NCBI RefSeq assembly: GCF_049445855.1
Contig: NZ_JBMSDV010000002.1
Location: forward strand, 310,001-374,000
Length of the DNA stretch: 64,000 bases
Source of the DNA: JAGOCV01 sp049445855
GTDB lineage: Bacteria > Pseudomonadota > Gammaproteobacteria > Burkholderiales > Burkholderiaceae_C
Direction: 5' to 3'
The position numbers were made by a program, and so were the translations under genes. Under the pieces are notes generated by a model. The model was given only the letters and a program-made list of their open reading frames with translations, ran no database searches and was not told where the DNA came from. Positions 27,877-35,447 of this stretch are shown here, in pieces. The first letter of the stretch is position 1, and every line of letters begins with the position of its first letter.

Positions 27877-29109
27877 CTAGTGGCGCGAGGTCGGCGGCGA
27901 CGCAGCGACTTCGCGCATCACGCTTTCGATGTCGTCGAGGATGCGTGACCAGCCGTGCTCCGACATGGCTTGCGCGGCAGCAGCGCCGACGCGGCGCAAC
28001 TCCGGATCGGAGGCGACACACGCAACGGCCGTGCGAAGGTAATCTGCATGGTCGCCGAATGCGGCGAGCCAGCCGGTGCGGCCGTGCGGCCCGTGGGCAC
28101 CGTTCGTGATGGCGGTCGCCGCCGCGGCGTAGTCGAAAGCGACCACGGGCAGGCCGCTGGCCATCGCTTCCAGGGTCACGTTGCCGAAGGTTTCCGTGAG
28201 ACTGGGAAAGAGGAAGAGGTCCGCGCTCGCGTAATGCGCGGCGAGATCGTCACCCGTGCGTGCGCCGGCAAAATGCGCATGGGCGCAACGCGCGCGCAAC
28301 TGTGCCAGCATCGGCCCGTCGCCGACGACGACGAGGCGTGCCGGCGAAAGTCCTGCAGACTTGCGCTGCGCGGCGATCGCATCGAATGCCTCCGCCATCA
28401 GCATGAGATTCTTCTCGGCTGCCAGTCGGCCGACGCTGAGCACCACGAGATCGTCCCGGCCAGCGCCCCATTGCTGGCGCAGGCCATCGCTGCGCTGGCC
28501 GGGATGGAAGAACGCCGTGTCGACACCGCGCTGCACCACGCGCAGGCGCTCGAAGCCGCGACTGTCCAGATCCTGCAGCAGACCCTGGTTGGGCACCATC
28601 GTGATCTGCGTGCGGTTGTGGAAGCGCCGCAGGTAGGCTTGCACCGGCTTCTGCAGCCAGCCCACGCCGTAGTGGCGGGCGTACGAGTGGAAGTTGGTCC
28701 GGAAGTCCGAACTGACCGGCAGGCGCAATGTCTGCGCGGCCTGCAGCGCGGACCAGCCGAGCGGCCCCTCGGTGGCGATGTGGATCAGGTCGGGACGGCG
28801 CCATTTCCACAGGTTCACCATCGCGCGCCTGGACGGCATGCCCACGCGCATCTGCGGATAGCCGGGGATCGGCATGCCGCGCGTGAGGAAGTCCTGCAAC
28901 TGTGCGCCGCTGCTCTCGCGTCCCTGGCGCGGGCGGATGACCTGCACATCGTGCGAGCGCGCGCGCAGTCCGTCGACCACGCGCGCGATGGTGCGTGCCA
29001 CGCCGTTGATCTCCGGCGGATAGGTCTCGGTGACCAGTGCGATGCGCAGCGTGCGCTGCGTCATCGGCGTTTCGTCGATATCGAAGCTCTCGTGGGCGGG
29101 TTCGTGCAT
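27877..29109 (-). CDS. GT4-type glycosyltransferase, probable glycolipid synthase
   Basis: This retaining GT-B-fold glycosyltransferase (about 410 residues) has the N-terminal motif LVTETYPPEINGVARTIARV and the C-terminal EX7E motif ETFGNVTLE, followed by EAMASGLPVVAF. The central DFRTNFHSYARHYG resembles the acceptor region of diacylglycerol glycosyltransferases such as Agrobacterium Agt and SqdX, which use UDP-sugars including UDP-glucuronate; this is a resemblance by recall. The start could also be the ATG at 29064; neither has a clear ribosome binding site. It converges with the LplT gene with 6 bases between the stops. Its nearness to ugd suggests a glucuronosyl or glucosyl lipid product. 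Confidence 0.8.
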   Translation of the reverse strand: MHEPAHESFDIDETPMTQRTLRIALVTETYPPEINGVARTIARVVDGLRARSHDVQVIRPRQGRESSGAQLQDFLTRGMPIPGYPQMRVGMPSRRAMVNLWKWRRPDLIHIATEGPLGWSALQAAQTLRLPVSSDFRTNFHSYARHYGVGWLQKPVQAYLRRFHNRTQITMVPNQGLLQDLDSRGFERLRVVQRGVDTAFFHPGQRSDGLRQQWGAGRDDLVVLSVGRLAAEKNLMLMAEAFDAIAAQRKSAGLSPARLVVVGDGPMLAQLRARCAHAHFAGARTGDDLAAHYASADLFLFPSLTETFGNVTLEAMASGLPVVAFDYAAAATAITNGAHGPHGRTGWLAAFGDHADYLRTAVACVASDPELRRVGAAAAQAMSEHGWSRILDDIESVMREVAASPPTSRH

Positions 29110-29265
29110 GCACGGATTGTTGGGAACGCGCGCAACACAAATATGACAACGCGGTACATGTGTCCAGGGCGTTGCAGTCACCGGCCTGTCATCAGGAATT
29201 CACGACACACGGGCACGCTCCGCAGCCAGACATTCCACCCCTGCCCGAAAGCACAAGGAGCCTGC

Positions 29266-29874
29266 ATGAGCGGATTTTTCGAGGAGCTGAGAATCCAGCG
29301 CTGGGACGACCACCGCTACTACCATCACAGCCGCATCAACCAGGCGCTGCACCTGCTCAGCGCCCTGAGTTTCCTGACGGCTTATTGCCTGCTCATGGTC
29401 GACCCGGCCATTGCCGCGTTGCTCGCGTGGCTGGTGTCCATGACGAGCCGGCAGGCCGGCCACTTCTTCTTCGAGCCGCGCGGCTACGACGAAGTGAACC
29501 AGGCGACGCACGAGCACAAGGAAGAGATCAAGGTCGGCTACAACTTGCGCCGCAAGGTGGTGCTGATGACGCTGTGGGCGCTCTCGCCGGTGGCGTTGTA
29601 CGTCGAGCCGTCGCTATGGGGATGGATGGAGCCCGCAACCGATGCGTCGCAGTACCTGCACAACCTCGGTCTCCTGTGGCTTGCGATCGGCGTGGGCGGC
29701 CTGCTGTTCCGCACCGTGCACCTGTTCTTCCTGAAGGATGTGAAGTCGGGCCTCGTGTGGGCCACCAAGATCCTCACCGACCCGTTCCATGACGTGAAGC
29801 TGTACTGGCGCGCGCCGCTGTTCCTGCTGCGCGGTGAACTGATCGACCCGATGATCAAGCACCAGCGGGTCTGA
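29266..29874 (+). CDS. Conserved membrane protein of unknown function
   Basis: The 202-residue product has three to four predicted membrane helices (about 28-60, 95-115, 135-152). Conserved-looking polar motifs are HHSRINQALH (22-31), RQAGHFFFEP and NQATHEHKEEIKVGYNLRRK. The spacing of His and Asn residues and the GH..FE motif recall the Mpo1/DUF962 family, but I cannot confirm that. AAGGAG stands 6 bases before the ATG, which fixes the start against a much longer open frame upstream. Its 3' end overlaps the convergent aminotransferase gene by 20 bases. Confidence 0.72.
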   Translation: MSGFFEELRIQRWDDHRYYHHSRINQALHLLSALSFLTAYCLLMVDPAIAALLAWLVSMTSRQAGHFFFEPRGYDEVNQATHEHKEEIKVGYNLRRKVVLMTLWALSPVALYVEPSLWGWMEPATDASQYLHNLGLLWLAIGVGGLLFRTVHLFFLKDVKSGLVWATKILTDPFHDVKLYWRAPLFLLRGELIDPMIKHQRV

Positions 29875-31546
29875 ACCTGCGGAACCAGGCACGCAGCATT
29901 TCATGTGCGATCGTGCGTCTGATCTCCTTGTTCGTCTGCGTGGCGCCTTCGTGCCACCAGCCGTCCCGCTGCATGGCCAGGCCCGCTGCAACGAACGCGT
30001 CGGTCACGGCGTCGACATCGGCATCGGTGTAGTTCAGGCTGAAGATCAGCCGGCCGGTGCCGATCCAGCTCAATGCCAGGCCGTGCAGGCGCAGGTAGTA
30101 CTGCAGCATCCAGTTGTAGCGCGACGGTGTCGTGTAAGTGAGCGTCCAGATGGACGAGAGATTCACCGCACGCACGGGGAGTCCGCTGGCCTGCATGCGT
30201 TCGTTGAAGCGCTGCGCATGGTGGTTCCAGCGTTCGTCGAGCCCTTCGTACAGCGCCCGCGTTGCCGGTTTGTCGAGGCGATGCAGGAAGGCATTCATCG
30301 CCCCCATCACGTATGGATGCGAATTGAACGTGCCGCGCGCAAAGCAGAGATCGGCCGGCCGGTCTTCGCGGTAGCGCTTCATCAGGTCGCGGCGACCGCA
30401 CACCACGCCGACGGGCAGGCCGCCGCCGAGCGTCTTGCCATACGTCACCATGTCGGCGCGCACACCGAAATATTCCTGGGCGCCGCCGGGCGCGAGACGG
30501 AAGCCGACGAAGACTTCATCGAAGATCAGCACGATGTCCCGTGCGGTGCACACGTCGCGCAGTTCGTGCAGCCATTCCGTGTAAGCCGCGCGGTCGTAAT
30601 GCGCGCCGCGCGAACTGTCCACCAGCGACGAATCGCCGGGAGCATTGGCATTGGGGTGCATCGCCTGCAGCGGGTTGACCAGCACGCAGGCGATGTCGCG
30701 GCGCGTGCGCAGCACACGCAGGGTGTTTTCGTGCATGTCGCGCAACGTGTAGGTCTCGCGTGCCGGCATGGGGTTGCCGGGGCCCGGCTGCACGTCTTCC
30801 CACCAGCCATGGTACGCGCCGCTGAAACGCACGAGGTAGCGGCGGCCGGTGTGGTAGCGCGCAAGGCGCACGGCCTGCATCACCGCCTCGGTGCCGGACA
30901 TGTGGAACGACACCTGCTCCTGGCCGGAGATGACACGCAGGCGGCGCACGTTGTCCAGCATGCAGGGGTGATACGCGCCGAGCACCGGGCCGAGCGACGC
31001 CACGAGCGCGCTGCCGTCGGCAATGGTCTGCTTGTAAACGTCGTTACCCAGCAGGTTCACGCCGTAGGAACCGGTGAGATCGAGGAAGCGGTTGCCGTCC
31101 AGATCGGTCACGGTCACGCCGTCCGTGGCGACGACGCAGCTGCCCGTGCGCAGATGCTGCCGCAGATATGGGCTGTACTGGTAAGGGACGCGGTAGGCAG
31201 AAATGAATTGCAGGTCGGCCAGGCTGTCCTGCAGCTCGCTGGTGGCGGCCAGCGACTGCGCGAAGCGCCGTGCGAACTCGTCCGACAGGCGGGAAAGAGC
31301 GTCGCGCCGGCGCTGCACGACGGCGTCACCCGCTCCGTCGGAGTTGAAGAACATCGACTCGTCGTACGCGTAGCCGGGCAGTTGCCTGGCCACGCGCTTG
31401 GACCAGCGCGCATGGCCGGTGAGCGAGGGATGCTTGGCGCGCGACAGCAGCAGACGCTGCCATGCCTTGAGTCCGGCCCAGCCGATCAGGGCGAGGGCGG
31501 CGGCACCAGTCACGACGGTCGTGCCATTCATCAGGGTTTCATTCAT
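29855..31546 (-). CDS. Membrane-anchored class III PLP aminotransferase
   Basis: The protein (563 residues) has an N-terminal membrane segment (about 8-27), a helical region with QYSPYLRQHL, and a class III aminotransferase domain related to glutamate-1-semialdehyde aminomutase. Motifs are VSFHMSGTEAVMQAVRLAR, FSGAYHGW, VLIFDEVFVGF, and the PLP lysine at about 371 in TYGKTLGGGLPVGV. The APGGAQEYFGVRADMVTYGK stretch looks like the aminotransferase domains of iturin/mycosubtilin-type polyketide synthases, which make beta-amino acyl chains. Together with the anchor and the divergent psd gene, this suggests a lipid-type substrate (inference). It is not hemL: the anchor and extra N-terminal 100 residues are foreign to that enzyme. 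It overlaps the preceding gene's 3' end by 20 bases. Confidence 0.82.
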   Translation of the reverse strand: MNETLMNGTTVVTGAAALALIGWAGLKAWQRLLLSRAKHPSLTGHARWSKRVARQLPGYAYDESMFFNSDGAGDAVVQRRRDALSRLSDEFARRFAQSLAATSELQDSLADLQFISAYRVPYQYSPYLRQHLRTGSCVVATDGVTVTDLDGNRFLDLTGSYGVNLLGNDVYKQTIADGSALVASLGPVLGAYHPCMLDNVRRLRVISGQEQVSFHMSGTEAVMQAVRLARYHTGRRYLVRFSGAYHGWWEDVQPGPGNPMPARETYTLRDMHENTLRVLRTRRDIACVLVNPLQAMHPNANAPGDSSLVDSSRGAHYDRAAYTEWLHELRDVCTARDIVLIFDEVFVGFRLAPGGAQEYFGVRADMVTYGKTLGGGLPVGVVCGRRDLMKRYREDRPADLCFARGTFNSHPYVMGAMNAFLHRLDKPATRALYEGLDERWNHHAQRFNERMQASGLPVRAVNLSSIWTLTYTTPSRYNWMLQYYLRLHGLALSWIGTGRLIFSLNYTDADVDAVTDAFVAAGLAMQRDGWWHEGATQTNKEIRRTIAHEMLRAWFRRFRPAGA

Positions 31547-31601
31547 TGCAGCAAGAGGCAGGAGTTCCCTGCTGCTTTTAAGCCCGGGATTTGACAGCGC
31601 C

Positions 31602-32471
31602 ATGAAAATCCGGAACAGCCTGCGCCATCTGATGCAGAACGAGTCGCTCAATTTCTGGCTGACCAACGGCCTGCCGCGGCGCAGCGTCACCCGCTGGATG
31701 GGGCGCCTGAGCAAGGTGCGCGTGTGGCCGGTGCCCCAGGTGTCGATGGGGCTGTGGCGCCTGTTTACCGACGTCGATCTGGGCGATGCGAAGAAGTCAC
31801 GCTTCGAGAGCCTGCACGACTGCTTCACGCGCGAATTGGTCGAGGGTGCGCGACTTGTCGATCGCCGGGCAAGCATTCTTTCCAGCCCCTGCGATGCGAT
31901 CGTCGGTGCATGTGGGCATGTGAAGCGCCATGCGATGTTGCAGATCAAGGGTCAGACCTATGCACTCGACGATCTGCTGCTCGATGCGGCGCTGGCTGCG
32001 CATTTCGATGGCGGTACGTATGTGACGCTGCGCCTGACGTCCGCGATGTACCACCGCTTCCATGCACCGCACGACGGCGTGGTGACGCGCGTGCGTTACC
32101 TGCCCGGCGACGTGTGGAACGTGAACCCGCCGACGCTGCGGCGCGTGCCGCGCCTGTTCTGCCGCAACGAGCGGGCCGTGATCGAGATGCGCATCGACGC
32201 GGACGGGCACCGGCTGGCGCTGGTGCCCGTGGCGGCCATCCTTGTCGCGAGCCTGCGGCTGCATTTTGCGGACCTGCACCTGCACATCGACTACGACGGC
32301 CCGTCAGACGTGGCTTGCGACGCAAAGCTCGTCAAGGGGCAGGAGATGGGCTGGTTCGAACACGGCTCGACCATCATCGTGTTCGCGCCGCGCGGCTTCG
32401 CGCTGGCCGATGGCATCGGGACCGGACAGCGGATCCGCATGGGGCAGGCGCTGCTGCAGACGCCGGAATGA
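31602..32471 (+). CDS. psd: Phosphatidylserine decarboxylase-like protein
   Basis: The pyruvoyl-dependent enzyme converts phosphatidylserine to phosphatidylethanolamine at the inner membrane. It has 289 residues. The self-cleavage site is HGST (254-257; canonical LGST), where S256 would become the pyruvoyl group; SPCDAIVGACG (95-105) and YHRFHAPHDG (150-159) hold the conserved Asp and His. It is divergent from the aminotransferase with 55 bases between starts and is followed by a strong terminator. Whether this is the main or a second psd of the genome cannot be told. His in place of Leu/Phe before GST is a small oddity. Confidence 0.88.
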   Translation: MKIRNSLRHLMQNESLNFWLTNGLPRRSVTRWMGRLSKVRVWPVPQVSMGLWRLFTDVDLGDAKKSRFESLHDCFTRELVEGARLVDRRASILSSPCDAIVGACGHVKRHAMLQIKGQTYALDDLLLDAALAAHFDGGTYVTLRLTSAMYHRFHAPHDGVVTRVRYLPGDVWNVNPPTLRRVPRLFCRNERAVIEMRIDADGHRLALVPVAAILVASLRLHFADLHLHIDYDGPSDVACDAKLVKGQEMGWFEHGSTIIVFAPRGFALADGIGTGQRIRMGQALLQTPE

Positions 32472-32499
32472 AAAAAGGGAGCCGCGAGGCTCCCTTTTC
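32471..32499. terminator. Bidirectional terminator between psd and phoH
   Basis: AAAAGGGAGCC-GCGA-GGCTCCCTTTT is a perfect stem, with A-run and T-run flanks on both strands. It overlaps the last base of psd and lies 21 bases after the phoH stop on the opposite strand. Confidence 0.9.
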
Positions 32500-32519
32500 G
32501 TTGGCGGAGGTGGCTCGGG

Positions 32520-34217
32520 TCAGAGTACTTCGCTGGCGAAGTCCGCCAGGCGCGAACGTTCGCCGCGCGCCAGCGTGATGTGCCCGCTGTGAGGCCAACC
32601 CTTGAACTTGTCCACCGCGAACGTCAGGCCGGAAGAGCCTTCGGTGAGGTAGGGCGTGTCGATCTGCGCAAGGTTGCCCATGCAGATGATCTTGGTGCCC
32701 GGGCCTGCGCGCGTGATCAGCGTCTTCATCTGCTTGGGCGTCAGGTTCTGCGCCTCATCGATGATGACGTACTTGTTCAGGAAGGTGCGGCCGCGCATGA
32801 AGTTCATGCTCTTGATCTTGATGCGGCTGCGGATGAGTTCATTCGTCGCCGCACGGCCCCATTCGCCGGCGCTGGTCTCGGTCTTGGCCAGCACCTCGAG
32901 GTTGTCATCCAGCGCGCCCATCCACGGGCCCATCTTCTCTTCCTCGGTGCCGGGCAGGAAGCCGATGTCCTCGCCCACGCTTACCGTGGCGCGGGTCATG
33001 ATGATCTCGGTGTAGCGGCGATCGTCCAGCACCTGTGTCAGGCCGGAAGCCAGCGCCATCAGCGTCTTGCCGGTACCGGCCGTGCCGGCGAGGGTGACGA
33101 AGTCCACTTCCGGGTCCATCAGCAGGTTCATCGCGAAATTCTGCTCGCGGTTGCGCGTGGTCACACCCCAGACCGAATTCTTCAGATGGCCGTAGTCCTT
33201 GAGCGTCTTGAGCACCGCCGTCTTGGCCCGGATCTCGGTGACGCGGGCGTACAGGCTCGGTTCACCGGGCGCTTCGAAGTACACGAACTGGTTGATCAGC
33301 AGATGCGGCACGATGGGGCCGGTGATGCGATAGAACGTGTGACTGCCGCTCTGCCAGCTTTCCACCGTCTTGCCGTGCTTGGCCCAGAAGTCTGCCGGCA
33401 GGGCGAGGGCACCCGAATACAGCAGGTCTCCGTCTTCCAGCGTCTTGTCGTTCTGGTAGTCCTCGGCGGCCAGACCGAGTGCGCGCGCCTTGACACGCAT
33501 GTTGATGTCCTTGGACACCAGCACGACGTCGCGCGGCGCGTGCTGCTGTCGCAGTGCTTCGACAACGGTCAGGATCTGGTTGTCGGCCTTGCCCTGCGGC
33601 AGTACTGCGGGCAAGGTGGCTTCGAGCTGCTGCGTCTGGAAGAAAAGGCGACCGCCGGCTTCGCGGTGGCCGGTGGTGTTGAGCAGCAGGCCTTTGGCGA
33701 TGTCGGCCCCTTGCGCGCCGGCCAGCGCGTCCAGCGTGCGGCTGGTCTGGCGGCCATTGCGGGCGACCTCGGTCATACCCTTCTTGTGACCATCGAGTTC
33801 TTCCAGCACGATCATCGGCAGGAAGATGTCGTGCTCCTCGAAGCGGTACAGGCACATCGGGTCGTGCAGCAGGACGTTGGTGTCCAGCACGAAGAGCTTG
33901 GTCGGCCCGGTGGATCGCGCCTTGCGCGTCGTGCGCGGCTGGCTGGCGGCTTCCCTGGCGTGGTTGTGTGCCGGGGCAGGGCTTCCTGACGGCGAGCCCA
34001 CACGGGAAATCAACTCATCTGCTTCTTCGGCGAATCCGGCATCGCCGCCGCCCTGGCGCGCGTCGAACAGGTCGACCGCCTGCGGTTTTTCAGCCAGCGG
34101 ACTGTCGCTGGTCCCCTGCGATTTTCGTGATGCCCTGGCCGGGTTTCTTGCAGGTGCCTCGTAGGCTTCCGGCACGAGAAGGGCTGCACGCTTGGTAGGG
34201 GCGGGGGGCAGTGGCAT
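32520..34217 (-). CDS. PhoH-family ATPase with N-terminal PIN domain
   Basis: This 565-residue protein has an N-terminal PIN nuclease-like domain (about 108-260; VLDTNVLLHDP, with acidic residues conserved) and a C-terminal PhoH P-loop ATPase (GTAGTGKTLMALASGL, about 382-397; VIIDEAQNLTPKQMKTLITRAG). PIN-PhoH proteins (PhoH2/YlaK type) are linked to RNA binding and unwinding. An N-terminal low-complexity segment of about 100 residues precedes the PIN domain. TCAGGAG stands upstream of ATG. Only about 37 bases separate ATG from the bcp terminator, so its promoter is very close or expression is by read-through. Confidence 0.92.
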   Translation of the reverse strand: MPLPPAPTKRAALLVPEAYEAPARNPARASRKSQGTSDSPLAEKPQAVDLFDARQGGGDAGFAEEADELISRVGSPSGSPAPAHNHAREAASQPRTTRKARSTGPTKLFVLDTNVLLHDPMCLYRFEEHDIFLPMIVLEELDGHKKGMTEVARNGRQTSRTLDALAGAQGADIAKGLLLNTTGHREAGGRLFFQTQQLEATLPAVLPQGKADNQILTVVEALRQQHAPRDVVLVSKDINMRVKARALGLAAEDYQNDKTLEDGDLLYSGALALPADFWAKHGKTVESWQSGSHTFYRITGPIVPHLLINQFVYFEAPGEPSLYARVTEIRAKTAVLKTLKDYGHLKNSVWGVTTRNREQNFAMNLLMDPEVDFVTLAGTAGTGKTLMALASGLTQVLDDRRYTEIIMTRATVSVGEDIGFLPGTEEEKMGPWMGALDDNLEVLAKTETSAGEWGRAATNELIRSRIKIKSMNFMRGRTFLNKYVIIDEAQNLTPKQMKTLITRAGPGTKIICMGNLAQIDTPYLTEGSSGLTFAVDKFKGWPHSGHITLARGERSRLADFASEVL

Positions 34218-34254
34218 GGGGCAGAAGACTCCTGAAAGTGAGGGTCAAAAAGCG

Positions 34255-34286
34255 AAAAAGCCGCCTCGAGGCCAAGGCGGCTTTTT
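34255..34286 (-). terminator. Terminator of bcp, just upstream of phoH
   Basis: AAAAAGCCGCCT and AGGCGGCTTTTT form a long stem around CGAGGCCA with T-runs on both strands. On the minus strand it lies 110 bases after bcp and 37 bases before the phoH ATG. Confidence 0.85.
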
Positions 34287-34395
34287 GGGGGGAAGCAGTT
34301 GCGAACTCCAACGGCATGCGAACCATTATGCATGACCGCGATGAAAAGCAACCCCTGCTTCCCGGGCTGTTGCCCGGATACGTCAGGAACCTGTT

Positions 34396-34872
34396 TCAGG
34401 CAGCTTTTTTCAGGGCCTTTACCGCCTTGAGGACTTCGTCGACATGGCCGGGCACCTTCAGGCCACGCCATTCCTGCTTGAGGATGCCATCGGGGCCGAT
34501 CAGGAACGTGCTGCGTTCGATGCCCTTGACCTTCTTGCCGTACATGATCTTGTTCTTGACGACACCGAACATGTGGCACATCTTCTCTTCCGTGTCGGCG
34601 ATGAGTTCGAACGGCAGTTCGAGCTTGGCCTTGAAGTCGTCGTGCGACTTCATGTTGTCGCGCGAGACGCCGAACACGGTGGCGCCGGCTTTCACGAAGT
34701 CTTTGTACTTGTCGCGGAACTGCATGGCTTCGGTCGTGCAACCGGGCGTGTTGTCCTTGGGGTAGAAGTACAGAACCAGGATCTGCCCGAGATGCGTGGT
34801 GTTGGACACCTTGATACCGCCGGTGGCGTTCGCTTCGAATTCGGGAATGAGTTTGTTGACAACGATCGCCAT
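34396..34872 (-). CDS. bcp: Thioredoxin-dependent peroxiredoxin (Bcp/PrxQ)
   Basis: This peroxiredoxin (158 residues) reduces peroxides with thioredoxin. The peroxidatic cysteine is C45 in NTPGCTTEA. The usual second cysteine of E. coli Bcp, C50, is replaced by Met; C99 (EEKMCHMFG) is the only other cysteine. It therefore belongs to another PrxQ sub-type or works as a 1-Cys enzyme. The gene stands alone between a long leader with an inverted repeat and a strong terminator. Confidence 0.95.
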   Translation of the reverse strand: MAIVVNKLIPEFEANATGGIKVSNTTHLGQILVLYFYPKDNTPGCTTEAMQFRDKYKDFVKAGATVFGVSRDNMKSHDDFKAKLELPFELIADTEEKMCHMFGVVKNKIMYGKKVKGIERSTFLIGPDGILKQEWRGLKVPGHVDEVLKAVKALKKAA

Positions 34873-34907
34873 ATGGATTTGTATCTCTGTGTATGTCCCG
34901 CTGGAAC

Positions 34908-34954
34908 GGGGTTGCTCGTTGCTACACGGGGCCTCCGAGCCCCCCTTGCAACCC
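34908..34954 (-). repeat. Inverted repeat in the bcp leader
   Basis: GGGTTGC (with one extra G) and GCAACCC flank an inner pair GGGGCCTCCGAGCCCC-like stem. The whole can fold into a long hairpin 36-82 bases before the bcp ATG. No T-run follows on the minus strand. Function unknown. Confidence 0.35.
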
Positions 34955-34979
34955 TCGATTTTACCCTGAAAAAGGGTAC

Positions 34980-35357
34980 TCAGGGCACGGGCTCCACCAG
35001 CAAAGCCGCAATGACATGACGGCCTTCCCCGGCGAGGATGTTGTAGGTGCGGCAGGCGGCCTGCGTATCCATGGTTTCCACGCCGATGCGCCGCGCCATC
35101 AGGACGGAAAGCCAGGCCGGCGAGGGAAAGCGCAGCTTCTGGCCGCTGCCGAAAATGACCAGCTCGGGGGCCATTTCCGACAAGGTTGCAAAGTGTTCGG
35201 CGTCGAGATCGGCGAAGGCGGCCACCGGCCAGGGCGTCAGTTCACCGCGGGAGCCCACGAGCAGACTGGTTGTGAATTTCTCGCCGTTGACGCTCACCCA
35301 GTCAGGCCCGCAGGCGTTGATGGACTGGACGTCGAACTGGTCGGGTTGCAGCTTCAT
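34980..35357 (-). CDS. Mth938/NDUFAF3-like domain protein (DUF498)
   Basis: This 125-residue protein of the Mth938 family is related to mitochondrial complex I assembly factor NDUFAF3; the bacterial role is unclear. Typical features are SLLVGSRGELTPWPV, LVIFGSGQKLRFPSPAWL and the final IGVETMDTQAACRTYNIL followed by GRHVIAALLVEP. The start MKLQPDQFD is chosen over an open extension of eight codons upstream. It is divergent from alaA with a 90-base gap; bcp lies downstream on the same strand. Confidence 0.9.
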   Translation of the reverse strand: MKLQPDQFDVQSINACGPDWVSVNGEKFTTSLLVGSRGELTPWPVAAFADLDAEHFATLSEMAPELVIFGSGQKLRFPSPAWLSVLMARRIGVETMDTQAACRTYNILAGEGRHVIAALLVEPVP

Positions 35358-35447
35358 GGTGCAGGGTCTGTTGCGCTGCACTAAAACAATGCAGAACTGT
35401 GGTCAAATTATAGGTTTCCCCACTGCAAACCGCCTCCCGGAGGGACT

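Noticed and set aside
29855..31546. Call as glutamate-1-semialdehyde aminomutase HemL
   Set aside because: The membrane anchor and long N-terminal region, and PKS-type motif details, do not fit HemL; only the fold is shared.
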